Below are positions 55,746-64,000 of a DNA stretch of 64,000 bases, piece after piece. Each line of letters begins with the position of its first letter. Position 1 is the stretch's first letter. A model generated the notes under the pieces. The model saw only the letters and a program-made list of their open reading frames with translations, was not told where the DNA came from and ran no database searches. Both the position numbers and the translations under genes were made by a program. Source of the stretch: Flavobacterium araucananum (GTDB lineage: Bacteria > Bacteroidota > Bacteroidia > Flavobacteriales > Flavobacteriaceae); NCBI RefSeq assembly GCF_002222055.1, contig NZ_MUGS01000029.1, positions 1 through 64,000 of the forward strand, written 5' to 3'.

Positions 55746-57845
55746 TTATAGTGTTTCAATTACATTTATTTCGGCAATCGAAACTGTCGCTCCCTTCCCT
55801 ACTGCTGACTTTGCAACGAAACGAATATATCTTGCTGTATCTTTTTTAAAGGTCTTGACCTGCTCGATTGGATTGTTTTTTATATTCGAAAATTCGCCTT
55901 CAGATTGTAGGGTCCATTTTATGTTGTCGAGGCTGGTGTAGAATTCATAATTCGAAATTAAATTAAGATTATTCCCCACTTGTTGCGGTATATAAGTAAA
56001 CCCGTTGATGCTCAAAATACTTCCCATATCGATTGTTATTTCCTGCGGAAGTTGATGCGCATCTCCCCCAAAACTCCAATCGGTATTTGGATCTGCATCT
56101 ATAATTCGGTTTGCAGAACTTAAATCTCCACTCGAAGCGGTCATAATTTTCCAGCTTTCTTTCGACGCTCCGTATTTTGCAGTTTTTATGGCACTGCCAA
56201 TATTTTCGATTGTATTGATGGCAACGGCTTTGATTTCTACGGCTTTATTGTACTTAAATACACCGGTATACAAATTGCTTTTTTGTGTTGGTTTTGTTCC
56301 GTCTACGGTATAATAAACAGGATTTTCGTCTTGAGATTTTAAGGTTATGTTTCCGTCTTTGTCACGCTCAATTTCTGGAGCACGAACAAATGTTGGCGCA
56401 TTGTATGCCTCAATATTCGAGAGTACAATACTGGCTTTAGAATCGGTAATATTAATTCGTAATGCTGTTGCAGTAATTCTGTCTATTCTTAAAATTCTTT
56501 TGTAACCAATTGTGGTTTCGGTGGCCACAATTTTCCAATTTCCATCTACTTTGGCTTCAACCGTAAAGGCTTTAACACGCTGCCCCAATTTGATATATTC
56601 CTGAAGCAAAATACGGTTTAAAGCTGTTGGCTTACTGAATTCAAAAATTATCGAAGCTGTTTTTACCGCATCAGCTGTCGCCCAATAGGTATTTTTATTT
56701 CCGTCGGCTGTATTTTTTGCTGCAAATTGAGGGCTATTTCCTCTTACATTATTTGCGGTAATTTTAGTTCCTGTTAATAAATCGGTTTTAAAATCGGCTT
56801 TTATCGTCGAAACTAATTCTTTTAGTCTTGCCTGGTCATTTTCATGAACCAAACCTCTTTTATCCACCGGAAGATTCAATAGTAAAGTTGCGTTACGCCC
56901 AACAGATTCATAATAAATATCGACCATTTCGTCCAACGGGCGTACTTTATCATCTTCAACAGCGTGATAAAACCATCCCGGTCGTATTGAAACATCTGCT
57001 TCGCCCGGAACCCATTTTTCGCCATCTTCATGACCGGACATAAATTCTGTATAATGTACTTTTCCGGCCAATTCGTCTTTCTGGCGTAAAAGGCTCCAAT
57101 TTGTTTTTCCGGCACGACCTTCCTCATTTCCTATCCATCTGGCTTCTGATGGTCCAACTCCCCAAACCAGTGTTTTGGGCGCTAGTTTGTATATTAATTT
57201 ATAGGTCTCGTCCCAATTATAATATTCTAAAGTATTGATTTTTCTGGTTTCATTGGTACCGCCATAATAACCGTCGCCACCATTTGCACCATCAAACCAC
57301 ATTTCGAAAACATCGCCGTAATTGGTCAGTAATTCTTTTAGCTGGTTTCTAAAATAAGTTATGTATTCCGGTTTGCCATAGCTGGCATTATTTCTGTCCC
57401 AGGGCGAGAGGTATAATCCCAGTTTTAGATTGTATTCTTTACAGGCGGCAGCCAATTCTTTTACAAGATCGCCTTTACCATTTTGCCACGGAGCATTTTT
57501 TACGGAGCGTTCTGTATATGCTGATGGCCACAAACAAAAGCCGTCATGGTGTTTCGCTACTAAAATAATCCCTTTCATTCCGGCTTCTTTTGCAACTCTT
57601 GCCCATTGACGAACATCAAGATTGGTTGGGTTAAAGAGTTCCGGAGATTCGTCGCCATAACCCCATTCTTTGTTTGTAAACGTATTTAACGAAAAATGTA
57701 CAAAAGCATAAAACTCCATTTCTTGCCAGTCGATTTGTTTTTGTGTTGGCAAAGGACCAAATGGCTCGGGTGGTTTTACTTTTTTCTGACTGCTAACAGT
57801 TGTTATCATGCAAAAAAAACAAAATAGGAGAATGGTATTTTTCAT
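55746..57845 (-). CDS. GH29 alpha-L-fucosidase, second copy, with discoidin-type domains
   Basis: This 699-residue exported enzyme has a signal peptide (ILLFCFFCMITTVSSQ), the GH29 barrel (MEFYAFVHFSLNTFTNKEWG, ILVAKHHDGFCLWPS, nucleophile Asp in VFEMWFDGANGG near residue 187) and a C-terminal half with an F5/8 type C-like region (NTADGNKNTYWATAD), a chitobiase-like segment (PVYYTVDGTKPTQKSN) and a second F5/8 type C domain (ANRIIDADPNTDWSFGG). The short distance and FDGANGG motif recall the alpha-1,3/1,4-fucosidase subgroup, as opposed to the first copy. It lies upstream of nagB. A perfect inverted repeat is in its leader. Confidence 0.93.
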   Translation of the reverse strand: MKNTILLFCFFCMITTVSSQKKVKPPEPFGPLPTQKQIDWQEMEFYAFVHFSLNTFTNKEWGYGDESPELFNPTNLDVRQWARVAKEAGMKGIILVAKHHDGFCLWPSAYTERSVKNAPWQNGKGDLVKELAAACKEYNLKLGLYLSPWDRNNASYGKPEYITYFRNQLKELLTNYGDVFEMWFDGANGGDGYYGGTNETRKINTLEYYNWDETYKLIYKLAPKTLVWGVGPSEARWIGNEEGRAGKTNWSLLRQKDELAGKVHYTEFMSGHEDGEKWVPGEADVSIRPGWFYHAVEDDKVRPLDEMVDIYYESVGRNATLLLNLPVDKRGLVHENDQARLKELVSTIKADFKTDLLTGTKITANNVRGNSPQFAAKNTADGNKNTYWATADAVKTASIIFEFSKPTALNRILLQEYIKLGQRVKAFTVEAKVDGNWKIVATETTIGYKRILRIDRITATALRINITDSKASIVLSNIEAYNAPTFVRAPEIERDKDGNITLKSQDENPVYYTVDGTKPTQKSNLYTGVFKYNKAVEIKAVAINTIENIGSAIKTAKYGASKESWKIMTASSGDLSSANRIIDADPNTDWSFGGDAHQLPQEITIDMGSILSINGFTYIPQQVGNNLNLISNYEFYTSLDNIKWTLQSEGEFSNIKNNPIEQVKTFKKDTARYIRFVAKSAVGKGATVSIAEINVIETL

Positions 57846-57910
57846 TGCGTTGTAATTAATAACTTATTGTTAAAATACTAATAACACAATATTAATCTAA
57901 ATTGTAATCG

Positions 57911-57950
57911 CCGGTTATAAAATTTCGACGAACAACAATTTTATAACCGG
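57911..57950. promoter_or_regulatory. Perfect 14-bp inverted repeat upstream of GH29
   Basis: The arms ccggttataaaatt (57911-57924) and aattttataaccgg (57937-57950) are exactly complementary around 12 bases. The site lies 66 bases upstream of the GH29 ATG at 57845. There is no T-run, so it is more likely an operator or leader hairpin than a terminator. Confidence 0.5.
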
Positions 57951-57967
57951 TTTGGTAGGATTCAAAA

Positions 57968-58005
57968 AAAAAAAAGCTGCAAGATTTTCTCTTGCAGCTT
58001 TTTAA
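57968..58005 (-). terminator. Terminator of the type IX secretion module
   Basis: The stem aagctgcaaga / tcttgcagctt has a five-base loop and a run of twelve or more T on the minus strand. It lies 41 bases behind the stop of the OmpA-family gene. Confidence 0.92.
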
Positions 58006-58041
58006 TAAACAATTTTTCTAAAACTAATAACAGAAAACCAA

Positions 58042-59982
58042 TTATTGCATGGAAACAATTACAAATTCGCTTCTTCTGTTCAACTGATGTTCTTCTTCTG
58101 TACAAGCGACATTATCGGAACATTTATTGATCAATTGGCTTTCTCCATATCCTTTGCCTGTAATTCGTTTAGGAGAGATTCCTTTTTTTACCAACCACTC
58201 GATGGTGGCTTTGGCTCTTTTGTCAGACAAGATCAAATTGTATTTTTCAGTTTGTCTGCTGTCTGTATGTGATCGAACATCGATTTTCATATCCGGATAT
58301 TGTTGCATTACTGCTGCAATTTTCTCTAATTGAAAGGCTGCTTCTTTACGAATAATCGATTGGTCGAGATCAAAATAAATGATTGGAATTTCTAAGGTTT
58401 TAGCCAGATCTGTTCCTACGCCAATTTCTTTAACTTGTTTTTCCAGTTTAAAGTTCTGCTCTGGTTTATCTTCTGTTGGCTGAACTGTAAGGGCACTTTC
58501 GCTGGTTTCATAATCTTTTTTCGCAACTCGTATGTGATAGGTTTTGTTGCATGTTACATCAAAATTGTAGGTACCGTCTGCTGCAGAATTTACTTCGGCA
58601 ACTTGCTGAAATTTGTCGTCGAGCAAAACGACTTTTGCATCACCCAAAACAGCATTGGTTTGAGAATCGACAACGGTTCCTGATACTTTTTTTTCACATT
58701 CTAATCTTCTGGTTTCTGTGAATTTATAAATATCATCATTCCCTTTTCCGCCCTCTTTATTAGACGAGAAAAACCCTTTTCTTGTGCTGCTATCCATGAT
58801 AAAAGCAAAATCATCAAACTTGGTATTTACGGGTTCTCCAATATTTTGTACGGAATCAAAAGTGGAATCTTCTTTAATTTTTGCTACAAATATGTCTAAA
58901 CCTCCTAATCCCGGACGTCCGTCGCTGGCAAAATAAAGTTCATTTTCTGCGGATATAAACGGGAATGTTTCGCGTCCTTCTGTATTAATTGCTGCTCCCA
59001 GATTTTCAGGATTCCCAAAGGTCCCATCTTCATTAATCGCAACACGATACAAATCAGATTGTCCTAAACTTCCGGGCATGTCTGATGCAAAATACAGTTT
59101 CTTTTCATCAACACTCAATGCAGGATGTGCTATACTAAACTGATCACTATTAAAAGGTAATGCTACGACATTTGTCCATTTATCGTTAACAAAATCAGCT
59201 TTGTATAATTTTAACAACGTAATTCTTTTGTTATCTTTTCCTTTTTTTCCGCGTAGGAAGTTGTTTCTCGTAAAGTACATTGTTTTTCCGTCTTTGGTAA
59301 AAACAGGTGTAGATTCATTTAGTTTTGAATTGATTTTTTTCTCAAATCGAACCGGTTCTTCTAAACTTCCATCTGCTTTTAATACGGCTGCATACAAATT
59401 GGTAAAGGACTTATTGGTCCATTTGAATGTTTTGCGAATTATATTTCCGGTATCACGTGCTGAGGCGAATACTACTTTATTATCATAAATTGTACTGCCA
59501 TAATCTGATTGTTTGGAGTTTATTCCTGCATCAGAAATATCGAATCTGCCCGAATTTGTTTTTATCTGCTCGAGGTAGTTTTTATTATTTTCGAATAAAA
59601 CACCTCTTTTATCGGTTTTTACTTTTTCATTAAAAGCTTCCAGCATTTTATCTGATTTTGCATAATCTCCAACAGATTTAAGTGCCTGTGCATATCTGTA
59701 ATAATACTCCGGTTCTTGTTGACTGTTTAAGGCAAATAAGGCTTCGTACCACTTTACGGCTTTTGTAAGCTCTGCATTAAAGTAGTAAGCGTTTCCTAAT
59801 CTCTGAAACATTTTTTCGTCTTTGTACCCGCTTTCGGCCACTTTTTCATAAATAGCAATGGCATCGACATACGCATATTGATTGTACTCTTTCTCGGCTT
59901 TATTTAAGACTGCTTTCTGGGCCATTCCGCTAAAAGTAACAGAAGACAAAAAAACAGTATATATTAAATTTTTAATTTTCAT
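58042..59982 (-). CDS. PorE-like OmpA-family protein (TPR, propeller, OmpA)
   Basis: This 646-residue exported protein has a signal peptide (MKIKNLIYTVFLSSVTFSGMA), TPR repeats at about 25-125, a PD40/WD40-like propeller at about 165-425 (FASDMPGSLGQSDLYRVA, YFASDGRPGLGGLDIFVAK), a carboxypeptidase-regulatory-like domain at about 440-515 and an OmpA peptidoglycan-binding domain at about 535-640 (IDVRSHTDSRQTEKYN, LSDKRAKATIEWL). This order equals PorE of the Porphyromonas type IX system, which anchors the machinery to peptidoglycan. It follows the PorP/SprF gene by two bases. Whether it is the main PorE or a paralogue of a dedicated module is open. Confidence 0.9.
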   Translation of the reverse strand: MKIKNLIYTVFLSSVTFSGMAQKAVLNKAEKEYNQYAYVDAIAIYEKVAESGYKDEKMFQRLGNAYYFNAELTKAVKWYEALFALNSQQEPEYYYRYAQALKSVGDYAKSDKMLEAFNEKVKTDKRGVLFENNKNYLEQIKTNSGRFDISDAGINSKQSDYGSTIYDNKVVFASARDTGNIIRKTFKWTNKSFTNLYAAVLKADGSLEEPVRFEKKINSKLNESTPVFTKDGKTMYFTRNNFLRGKKGKDNKRITLLKLYKADFVNDKWTNVVALPFNSDQFSIAHPALSVDEKKLYFASDMPGSLGQSDLYRVAINEDGTFGNPENLGAAINTEGRETFPFISAENELYFASDGRPGLGGLDIFVAKIKEDSTFDSVQNIGEPVNTKFDDFAFIMDSSTRKGFFSSNKEGGKGNDDIYKFTETRRLECEKKVSGTVVDSQTNAVLGDAKVVLLDDKFQQVAEVNSAADGTYNFDVTCNKTYHIRVAKKDYETSESALTVQPTEDKPEQNFKLEKQVKEIGVGTDLAKTLEIPIIYFDLDQSIIRKEAAFQLEKIAAVMQQYPDMKIDVRSHTDSRQTEKYNLILSDKRAKATIEWLVKKGISPKRITGKGYGESQLINKCSDNVACTEEEHQLNRRSEFVIVSMQ

Positions 59983-59984
59983 AA

Positions 59985-60893
59985 TTAGAAGAATCTTGGT
60001 GAAGTTATTCGGCCATATTTATTTAAGAATTCAAAACGCAGGAATATCTCGTGCGATCCTGAATTATAATTTACCAATTTGGTCGTTTCGCGATCATAAG
60101 CATATCCCAAATACAAACTATCTGTTATTTGAAATCCTGCCAATGCACTCACAGAAGCACTCCATCTGTAGGCAAGTCCAATAACAAACTTGTCATTAAA
60201 CATAAAATTGGCAGATGCATCGACTTGCAATGGTGATCCTTCGACCATTTTTGTTAAGATTGCAGGTTTGAATTTTATGGTTTCATAACGGTCTAAATCG
60301 AATACATATCCTGCAATAAAGTAATAGTTAATACGGTCCTTGTATATCGCAGTCTCATTGTCGTCGTAACGATTGGTCTGGATAAAATTGGGAACTGACA
60401 AACCTACATAGGCTTTATCTGTATGCCAGTAAACACCGGCTCCGATATTGGGCGAGAATTTATTTTTGAAATCCTGAAATTGCGGATCTCCCTGATCTTC
60501 GGGACTTAATTTTGTAGGATCTAATTTGAATAAATTGGCAGATCCTTTTATCCCAAAAGAAAGTTTAGCTATTGCTGATGTTGGTATTGAATACGAAAAA
60601 TCGGCTGAAAGGTTGTTTTCATTTGTGGGACCAATTTTATCGTTTACCAACGAAACTCCAAGTCCTACATTATTTCCTACGGGTGTATTTACAGAAAAAC
60701 TACTTGTTTCCGGAGCACCATCAAGCCCAACCCACTGTGTACGATACAACCCAAAAACACTCATAACTCCTCTTGAGCCGGCATAAGCAGGATTTATATT
60801 TATGGTATTATACATGTATTGTGTAAACTGCGCATCTTGCTGAGCAAAACTTGCAACGGAACAAAACAATAAAACTAAAACTAATTTTCTCAT
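59985..60893 (-). CDS. Type IX secretion system PorP/SprF-family membrane protein
   Basis: This 302-residue outer-membrane beta-barrel has a signal peptide (MRKLVLVLLFCSVASFAQ) and the family start QDAQFTQYMYNTININPAYAG. It ends GSHEIFLRFEFLNKYGRITSPRFF. PorP/SprF proteins are encoded next to proteins with a type B sorting domain and help their secretion and surface attachment. The gene lies between the giant repeat protein and the PorE-like gene. Confidence 0.94.
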   Translation of the reverse strand: MRKLVLVLLFCSVASFAQQDAQFTQYMYNTININPAYAGSRGVMSVFGLYRTQWVGLDGAPETSSFSVNTPVGNNVGLGVSLVNDKIGPTNENNLSADFSYSIPTSAIAKLSFGIKGSANLFKLDPTKLSPEDQGDPQFQDFKNKFSPNIGAGVYWHTDKAYVGLSVPNFIQTNRYDDNETAIYKDRINYYFIAGYVFDLDRYETIKFKPAILTKMVEGSPLQVDASANFMFNDKFVIGLAYRWSASVSALAGFQITDSLYLGYAYDRETTKLVNYNSGSHEIFLRFEFLNKYGRITSPRFF

Positions 60894-60910
60894 TTATTTT
60901 ATTTTTAAAT

Positions 60911-60937
60911 AATGGCTTAGCTCGTAGCTAAGCCATT
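60911..60937 (-). promoter_or_regulatory. Intercistronic hairpin between adhesin and PorP/SprF genes
   Basis: A perfect 12-base stem, aatggcttagct / agctaagccatt, with a three-base loop lies between the two genes, 18 bases before the porP start. No T-run follows it, so it is more likely an mRNA processing or stability hairpin, or a partial attenuator, than a full terminator. Confidence 0.6.
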
Positions 60938-60953
60938 TAAATTGTACAGAATG

Positions 60954-63900
60954 TTACTTGGTTAGGTATAAGTACCCGGCTTCCTGATGCGGATTAGATT
61001 GTTTGTCTTTGTACCTGATGATATAATAATATGTTCCTTCAGGTAATCCGTTGGAGTCTTTGATGGTAACACGTCCTTCTGAGATACCCCTAAAAGCAAT
61101 GTCGGTATTGTTATAATGATCTCTGTCAAAAACTAAAACTCCCCAACGGTTATAAATCTGTACCGTATTGTCCGGATAACATTCTAAACCTTGTACATAA
61201 AATCTTTCGTTTTTACCGTCTCCATTAGAAGAAACTGCATTAAAGATTTTGATCACACAACCGCTTAAGGTTAAAATAGTTGGTTTTTCTCCGTTAAGAT
61301 CACCAGAATCTGACTTGTCTGAAACAGCAATTCCGCTTTTTGTAACTCCTGAAACGATAGCCTGATTACTAATAGTACCGGCATTTATATCGTTCTGGGT
61401 TAAAGTATAGGTTCCTGTAATCGAAGAGGTATCACTTTGACCAGCTGCCAAACTAATTGGACCTCCGTTCATAACGATTCCCGGCAAAGGATCTGCAACT
61501 ACTATATTTTCCAGCGCTGTATTTCCTGTATTTGTTATGGCAAAACTGTATGTCAGGGTTTCTCCTGCCTCAGCATATTCGTTTCCGTTATTGTCATTTA
61601 ATACCACTGTTTTTACAATTGCAATTGCAGGAACTTCAACAAAAATTTTCACGGTTGCAGTAGTACAATTAGATGCATTTGCTACTTCGCATATTTGATA
61701 CGTTAAAGTATAATTTCCTCCTTTTGTCCCTGGTGCTACATCTATTGTACCATCAGCATTAATTGTAATTCCTTTTGGCAGATCTAAACCTTTTAAAATA
61801 ACATCCGATGCTTTAACCGGAACTCCGTTAAGTTTATCATTGTCCAGAACATTGATTACTTCGGGTGAACCATTAAGTCCGTCTGCAAGGGTAACATCAT
61901 CTTCGTTTCCTGCCTGAATACCAAACGTAGGCATCGCATTACAACCAGACGCTGCTCCCGGATAATTGACTACAACAGATTTCGTTGGATTCAATGTAAA
62001 CTGCATTGTTACAGCTGGTCTTGTCAATTCGAATCCGTCATTTCCTTGTAGCCATTGTCCGCCTGTCAAAATCCATCCTGGCCAGTCTGTTGGGTTATTA
62101 CTACCATCTACTACGGCACCCGGCCATAAAACAGTACCACTTAATGGCATATTGTTTTGAGTCGCTACAATATTATTAGCACTATCTATCCAGTTGATTG
62201 TTAATAATCCTGTTGGAGTAAAATTATCTGCTACTACATTATAAGATACATACGGTGTATTGTTAGAACAATAACTGCTTGCACTTACTGTCATTGTTGG
62301 CGCTACTACGGTAACGGTAACTACAGCAGAACTACAGTTGAAAATATTTGCAGCTTCGCAAATTTCGTATGTTAGCGAATAGGTACCTGCCGGTGCATTT
62401 GGTATTAATTCTATTGTTCCGTCAGGTTTTAAGGTTAAAGTTCCTGTTGGATCTGGAACACGTACTCCTAGATTAACATCTGAAGGCACTAACGGATCAT
62501 TGTTTAAAGTATCATTATTAAATACGTTCAGTACTGTTACCGGTTTATTGATTCCAACTACTGCATTTATTGGATCCGAAACTGCATTTAGAACAGTTTT
62601 TTCGATTACAATTGTTATTACTGCCGGTGTAGCATCAATAGCTCCATTATTATCTGTCGCTGTAAAAGTAAATGTATCGTTGCCCGTAAATGCTCCGTTA
62701 GGATCATAAGTTAGCATTGCAGCCTGAGCCGGTGTCAATACTTGATTTATAGTTACCGGAACTCCCGCCAAAGCTAAAATTCCGTTAGCCGGTAAACTTA
62801 ACACCGTATAACTAGCAATTGTTCCATCTGTATCTGTAGCTGTCAAAGCATTAATTGCCGTTGCTCCTGCTCTCGATGGAATAGCAGCATTGGTATCATC
62901 ATGAGCATCAGGTGCATTATTAGCAACCGGGATTGTGATAGTTGCAGCTGTTGCTACAGCACCACTATTATCCGTTGCTGTAAAAGTAAAGGTATCATCT
63001 CCTGTAAATGTACCAATTGGGTCATAAGTAAGAAGTGAAACCTGAACTGGCGTCAATATCTGGTTTGCAGTTACTGCAACTCCTGATAAAGCTAAAGTTC
63101 CATGAGCCGGTAAACTCAACACCGTATAACTAGCGATTGTTCCGTCTGTATCTGTAGCTGTTAAGGCATTGATAGCCGTTGCACCCGCTGTCGATGGAAT
63201 ACTTGAATTTGTATCTGCGTTAGCAACCGGAGGATTATTCCCAACCGGGATTGTAATGGTTGCAGCTGTTGCTACAGCACCACTATTATCCGTTGCTGTA
63301 AAACTAAAAGTATCGTCTCCTGTAAATGTACCAATAGGGTCATAAGTCAACATTGCAGCCTGAGCTGGTGTCAATACCTGGTTTAAGGTAACTGGCGTTC
63401 CCGCTAAAGCTAAAGTTCCATGAGTTGGTAAACTCAACACCGTATAGTTTGCAATAGTTCCGTCTGTATCTGTAGCATTTAAGGCATTGATAGCCGTTGC
63501 TCCCGCTGTAGATGGAATGCTATTGTTAGTATCTGCATTTGCAACCGGAGGATTATTCCCAACCGGAATCGTGATCGTTGCAGCTGTTGCTACAGCGCCA
63601 AGATTATCCGTTGCTGTAAAAGTAAAGGTATCATCTCCTGTAAATGTCCCGGCAGGATCATAAGTAAGAAGTGAAACCTGAGCTGGTGTCAATATCTGGT
63701 TTGCAGTTACTGCAACTCCTGATAAAGCTAAAGTTCCATGAGTTGGTAAACTCAACACCGTATAGTTTGCAATAGTTCCATCTGTATCTGTAGCTGTTAG
63801 AGCATTGATAGCCGTTGCACCCGCTGTAGATGGAATACTTGTATTTGTATCGGCATTTGCAACCGGAGGATTATTACCAACAGGGATTGTAATGGTTGCA

Positions 63901-64000
63901 GCTGTTGCTACAGCGCCACTATTATCCGTTGCTGTAAAGGTAAAAGTATCATCTCCTGTAAATGTACCAATCGGGTCATAAGTCAACATTGCAGCCTGAG
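60954..64000 (-). CDS. Giant repeat surface protein with type B sorting domain (5' end outside window)
   Basis: The gene enters from the right edge; 1014 or so residues are visible. Four complete and one partial 106-residue cadherin/Ig-like repeats (SIPSTAGATAINAL, GTFTGDDTFTFTATDN) come first. Then two VCBS/Ig-like modules follow (VLNVFNNDTLNNDP and VINVLDNDKLNGVPV), separated by a Cys- and Trp-bearing insert, then a DUF11-type repeat (AGETLTYSFAITNTGN). The last 90 residues form the gliding-motility-associated C-terminal domain (VSSNGDGKNERFYVQGL, VQIYNRWGVLVFD, EGTYYYIIRYKD). It is secreted by the type IX system and probably exposed as an adhesin. The apparent ATG at 63989 is an internal codon. 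Confidence 0.92.
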   Translation of the reverse strand, partial: QAAMLTYDPIGTFTGDDTFTFTATDNSGAVATAATITIPVGNNPPVANADTNTSIPSTAGATAINALTATDTDGTIANYTVLSLPTHGTLALSGVAVTANQILTPAQVSLLTYDPAGTFTGDDTFTFTATDNLGAVATAATITIPVGNNPPVANADTNNSIPSTAGATAINALNATDTDGTIANYTVLSLPTHGTLALAGTPVTLNQVLTPAQAAMLTYDPIGTFTGDDTFSFTATDNSGAVATAATITIPVGNNPPVANADTNSSIPSTAGATAINALTATDTDGTIASYTVLSLPAHGTLALSGVAVTANQILTPVQVSLLTYDPIGTFTGDDTFTFTATDNSGAVATAATITIPVANNAPDAHDDTNAAIPSRAGATAINALTATDTDGTIASYTVLSLPANGILALAGVPVTINQVLTPAQAAMLTYDPNGAFTGNDTFTFTATDNNGAIDATPAVITIVIEKTVLNAVSDPINAVVGINKPVTVLNVFNNDTLNNDPLVPSDVNLGVRVPDPTGTLTLKPDGTIELIPNAPAGTYSLTYEICEAANIFNCSSAVVTVTVVAPTMTVSASSYCSNNTPYVSYNVVADNFTPTGLLTINWIDSANNIVATQNNMPLSGTVLWPGAVVDGSNNPTDWPGWILTGGQWLQGNDGFELTRPAVTMQFTLNPTKSVVVNYPGAASGCNAMPTFGIQAGNEDDVTLADGLNGSPEVINVLDNDKLNGVPVKASDVILKGLDLPKGITINADGTIDVAPGTKGGNYTLTYQICEVANASNCTTATVKIFVEVPAIAIVKTVVLNDNNGNEYAEAGETLTYSFAITNTGNTALENIVVADPLPGIVMNGGPISLAAGQSDTSSITGTYTLTQNDINAGTISNQAIVSGVTKSGIAVSDKSDSGDLNGEKPTILTLSGCVIKIFNAVSSNGDGKNERFYVQGLECYPDNTVQIYNRWGVLVFDRDHYNNTDIAFRGISEGRVTIKDSNGLPEGTYYYIIRYKDKQSNPHQEAGYLYLTK
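62604..64000 (-). repeat. Tandem 318-bp repeats coding 106-aa units
   Basis: Units lie at 63876-64000 (partial), 63558-63875, 63240-63557, 62922-63239 and 62604-62921. Neighbouring units are nearly identical in DNA. Two subtypes alternate: type A with SGVAVTANQILTPAQVSLL and type B with LNQVLTPAQAAML or INQVLTPAQAAML, in the order B (partial), A, B, A, B from the edge inwards. The last unit is the most diverged. Confidence 0.93.

Noticed and set aside
62604..64000. CRISPR-like or phase-variation array
   Set aside because: The repeats are 318 bp, in frame and coding for Ig-like units; there are no short repeats with unique spacers.

Overview
The window looks like a chromosome segment from a Flavobacteriaceae bacterium, most likely Flavobacterium or a close relative. 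The DNA is AT-rich, there are no visible Shine-Dalgarno sequences, and promoter-like TAnnTTTG boxes occur. Genes for bacillithiol synthesis (BshA), SusC/SusD, PorP/SprF and a gliding-type C-terminal secretion domain are present. No tRNA, rRNA, CRISPR array, phage or transposase gene was seen.

Region 1 (1-26 kb) is mostly housekeeping. On the minus strand a probable operon runs amidase - MlaD-like MCE protein - membrane Fe-S protein - CCG-domain Fe-S protein - small conserved protein, with bshA further on. Divergent from the amidase is lptD, followed by ridA. A minus-strand metabolic block follows: pfkA, gapdh, a BadF-type GlcNAc-kinase-like gene and two tandem methylglyoxal synthase genes, one of which has lost conserved phosphate-binding residues. 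A very large TamB-like gene lies next. A plus-strand RNA-modification cluster (tsaD, rsmE, a DUF4159-like gene, a SpoU methylase) leads to an M43-type metalloprotease lipoprotein, an AI-2E family permease, a THUMP-like methyltransferase and an unknown secreted protein.

Region 2 (26-58 kb) is a large glycan-utilisation locus, nearly all on the minus strand. It holds a SusC/SusD pair, a sialidase-like protein, GH3, two GH92 alpha-mannosidases, two GH29 alpha-fucosidases, GH20 beta-hexosaminidase, GH2 beta-galactosidase, a CBM9-like protein, a GH130 mannoside phosphorylase closely resembling the Man-beta-1,4-GlcNAc type, a sodium:solute symporter and a NagB/PIG-L-like fusion. A LytS/LytTR two-component pair on the plus strand sits inside it. 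The enzyme set fits stepwise dismantling of animal-type complex or high-mannose N-glycans (or related glycoprotein glycans), feeding mannose-1-phosphate and GlcNAc into glycolysis. No endo-acting N-glycanase is present in the window.

Region 3 (58-64 kb) is a type IX secretion module on the minus strand: a giant repeat protein with a gliding-associated C-terminal domain (cut by the window edge), a PorP/SprF protein and a PorE-like TPR/propeller/OmpA protein.

The intergenic spaces carry a repeated element of about 135-143 bp with terminal inverted repeats. Four copies are visible: one beside bshA and three in operon gaps of the glycan locus. Other palindromic repeats and several clear intrinsic terminators are also present.
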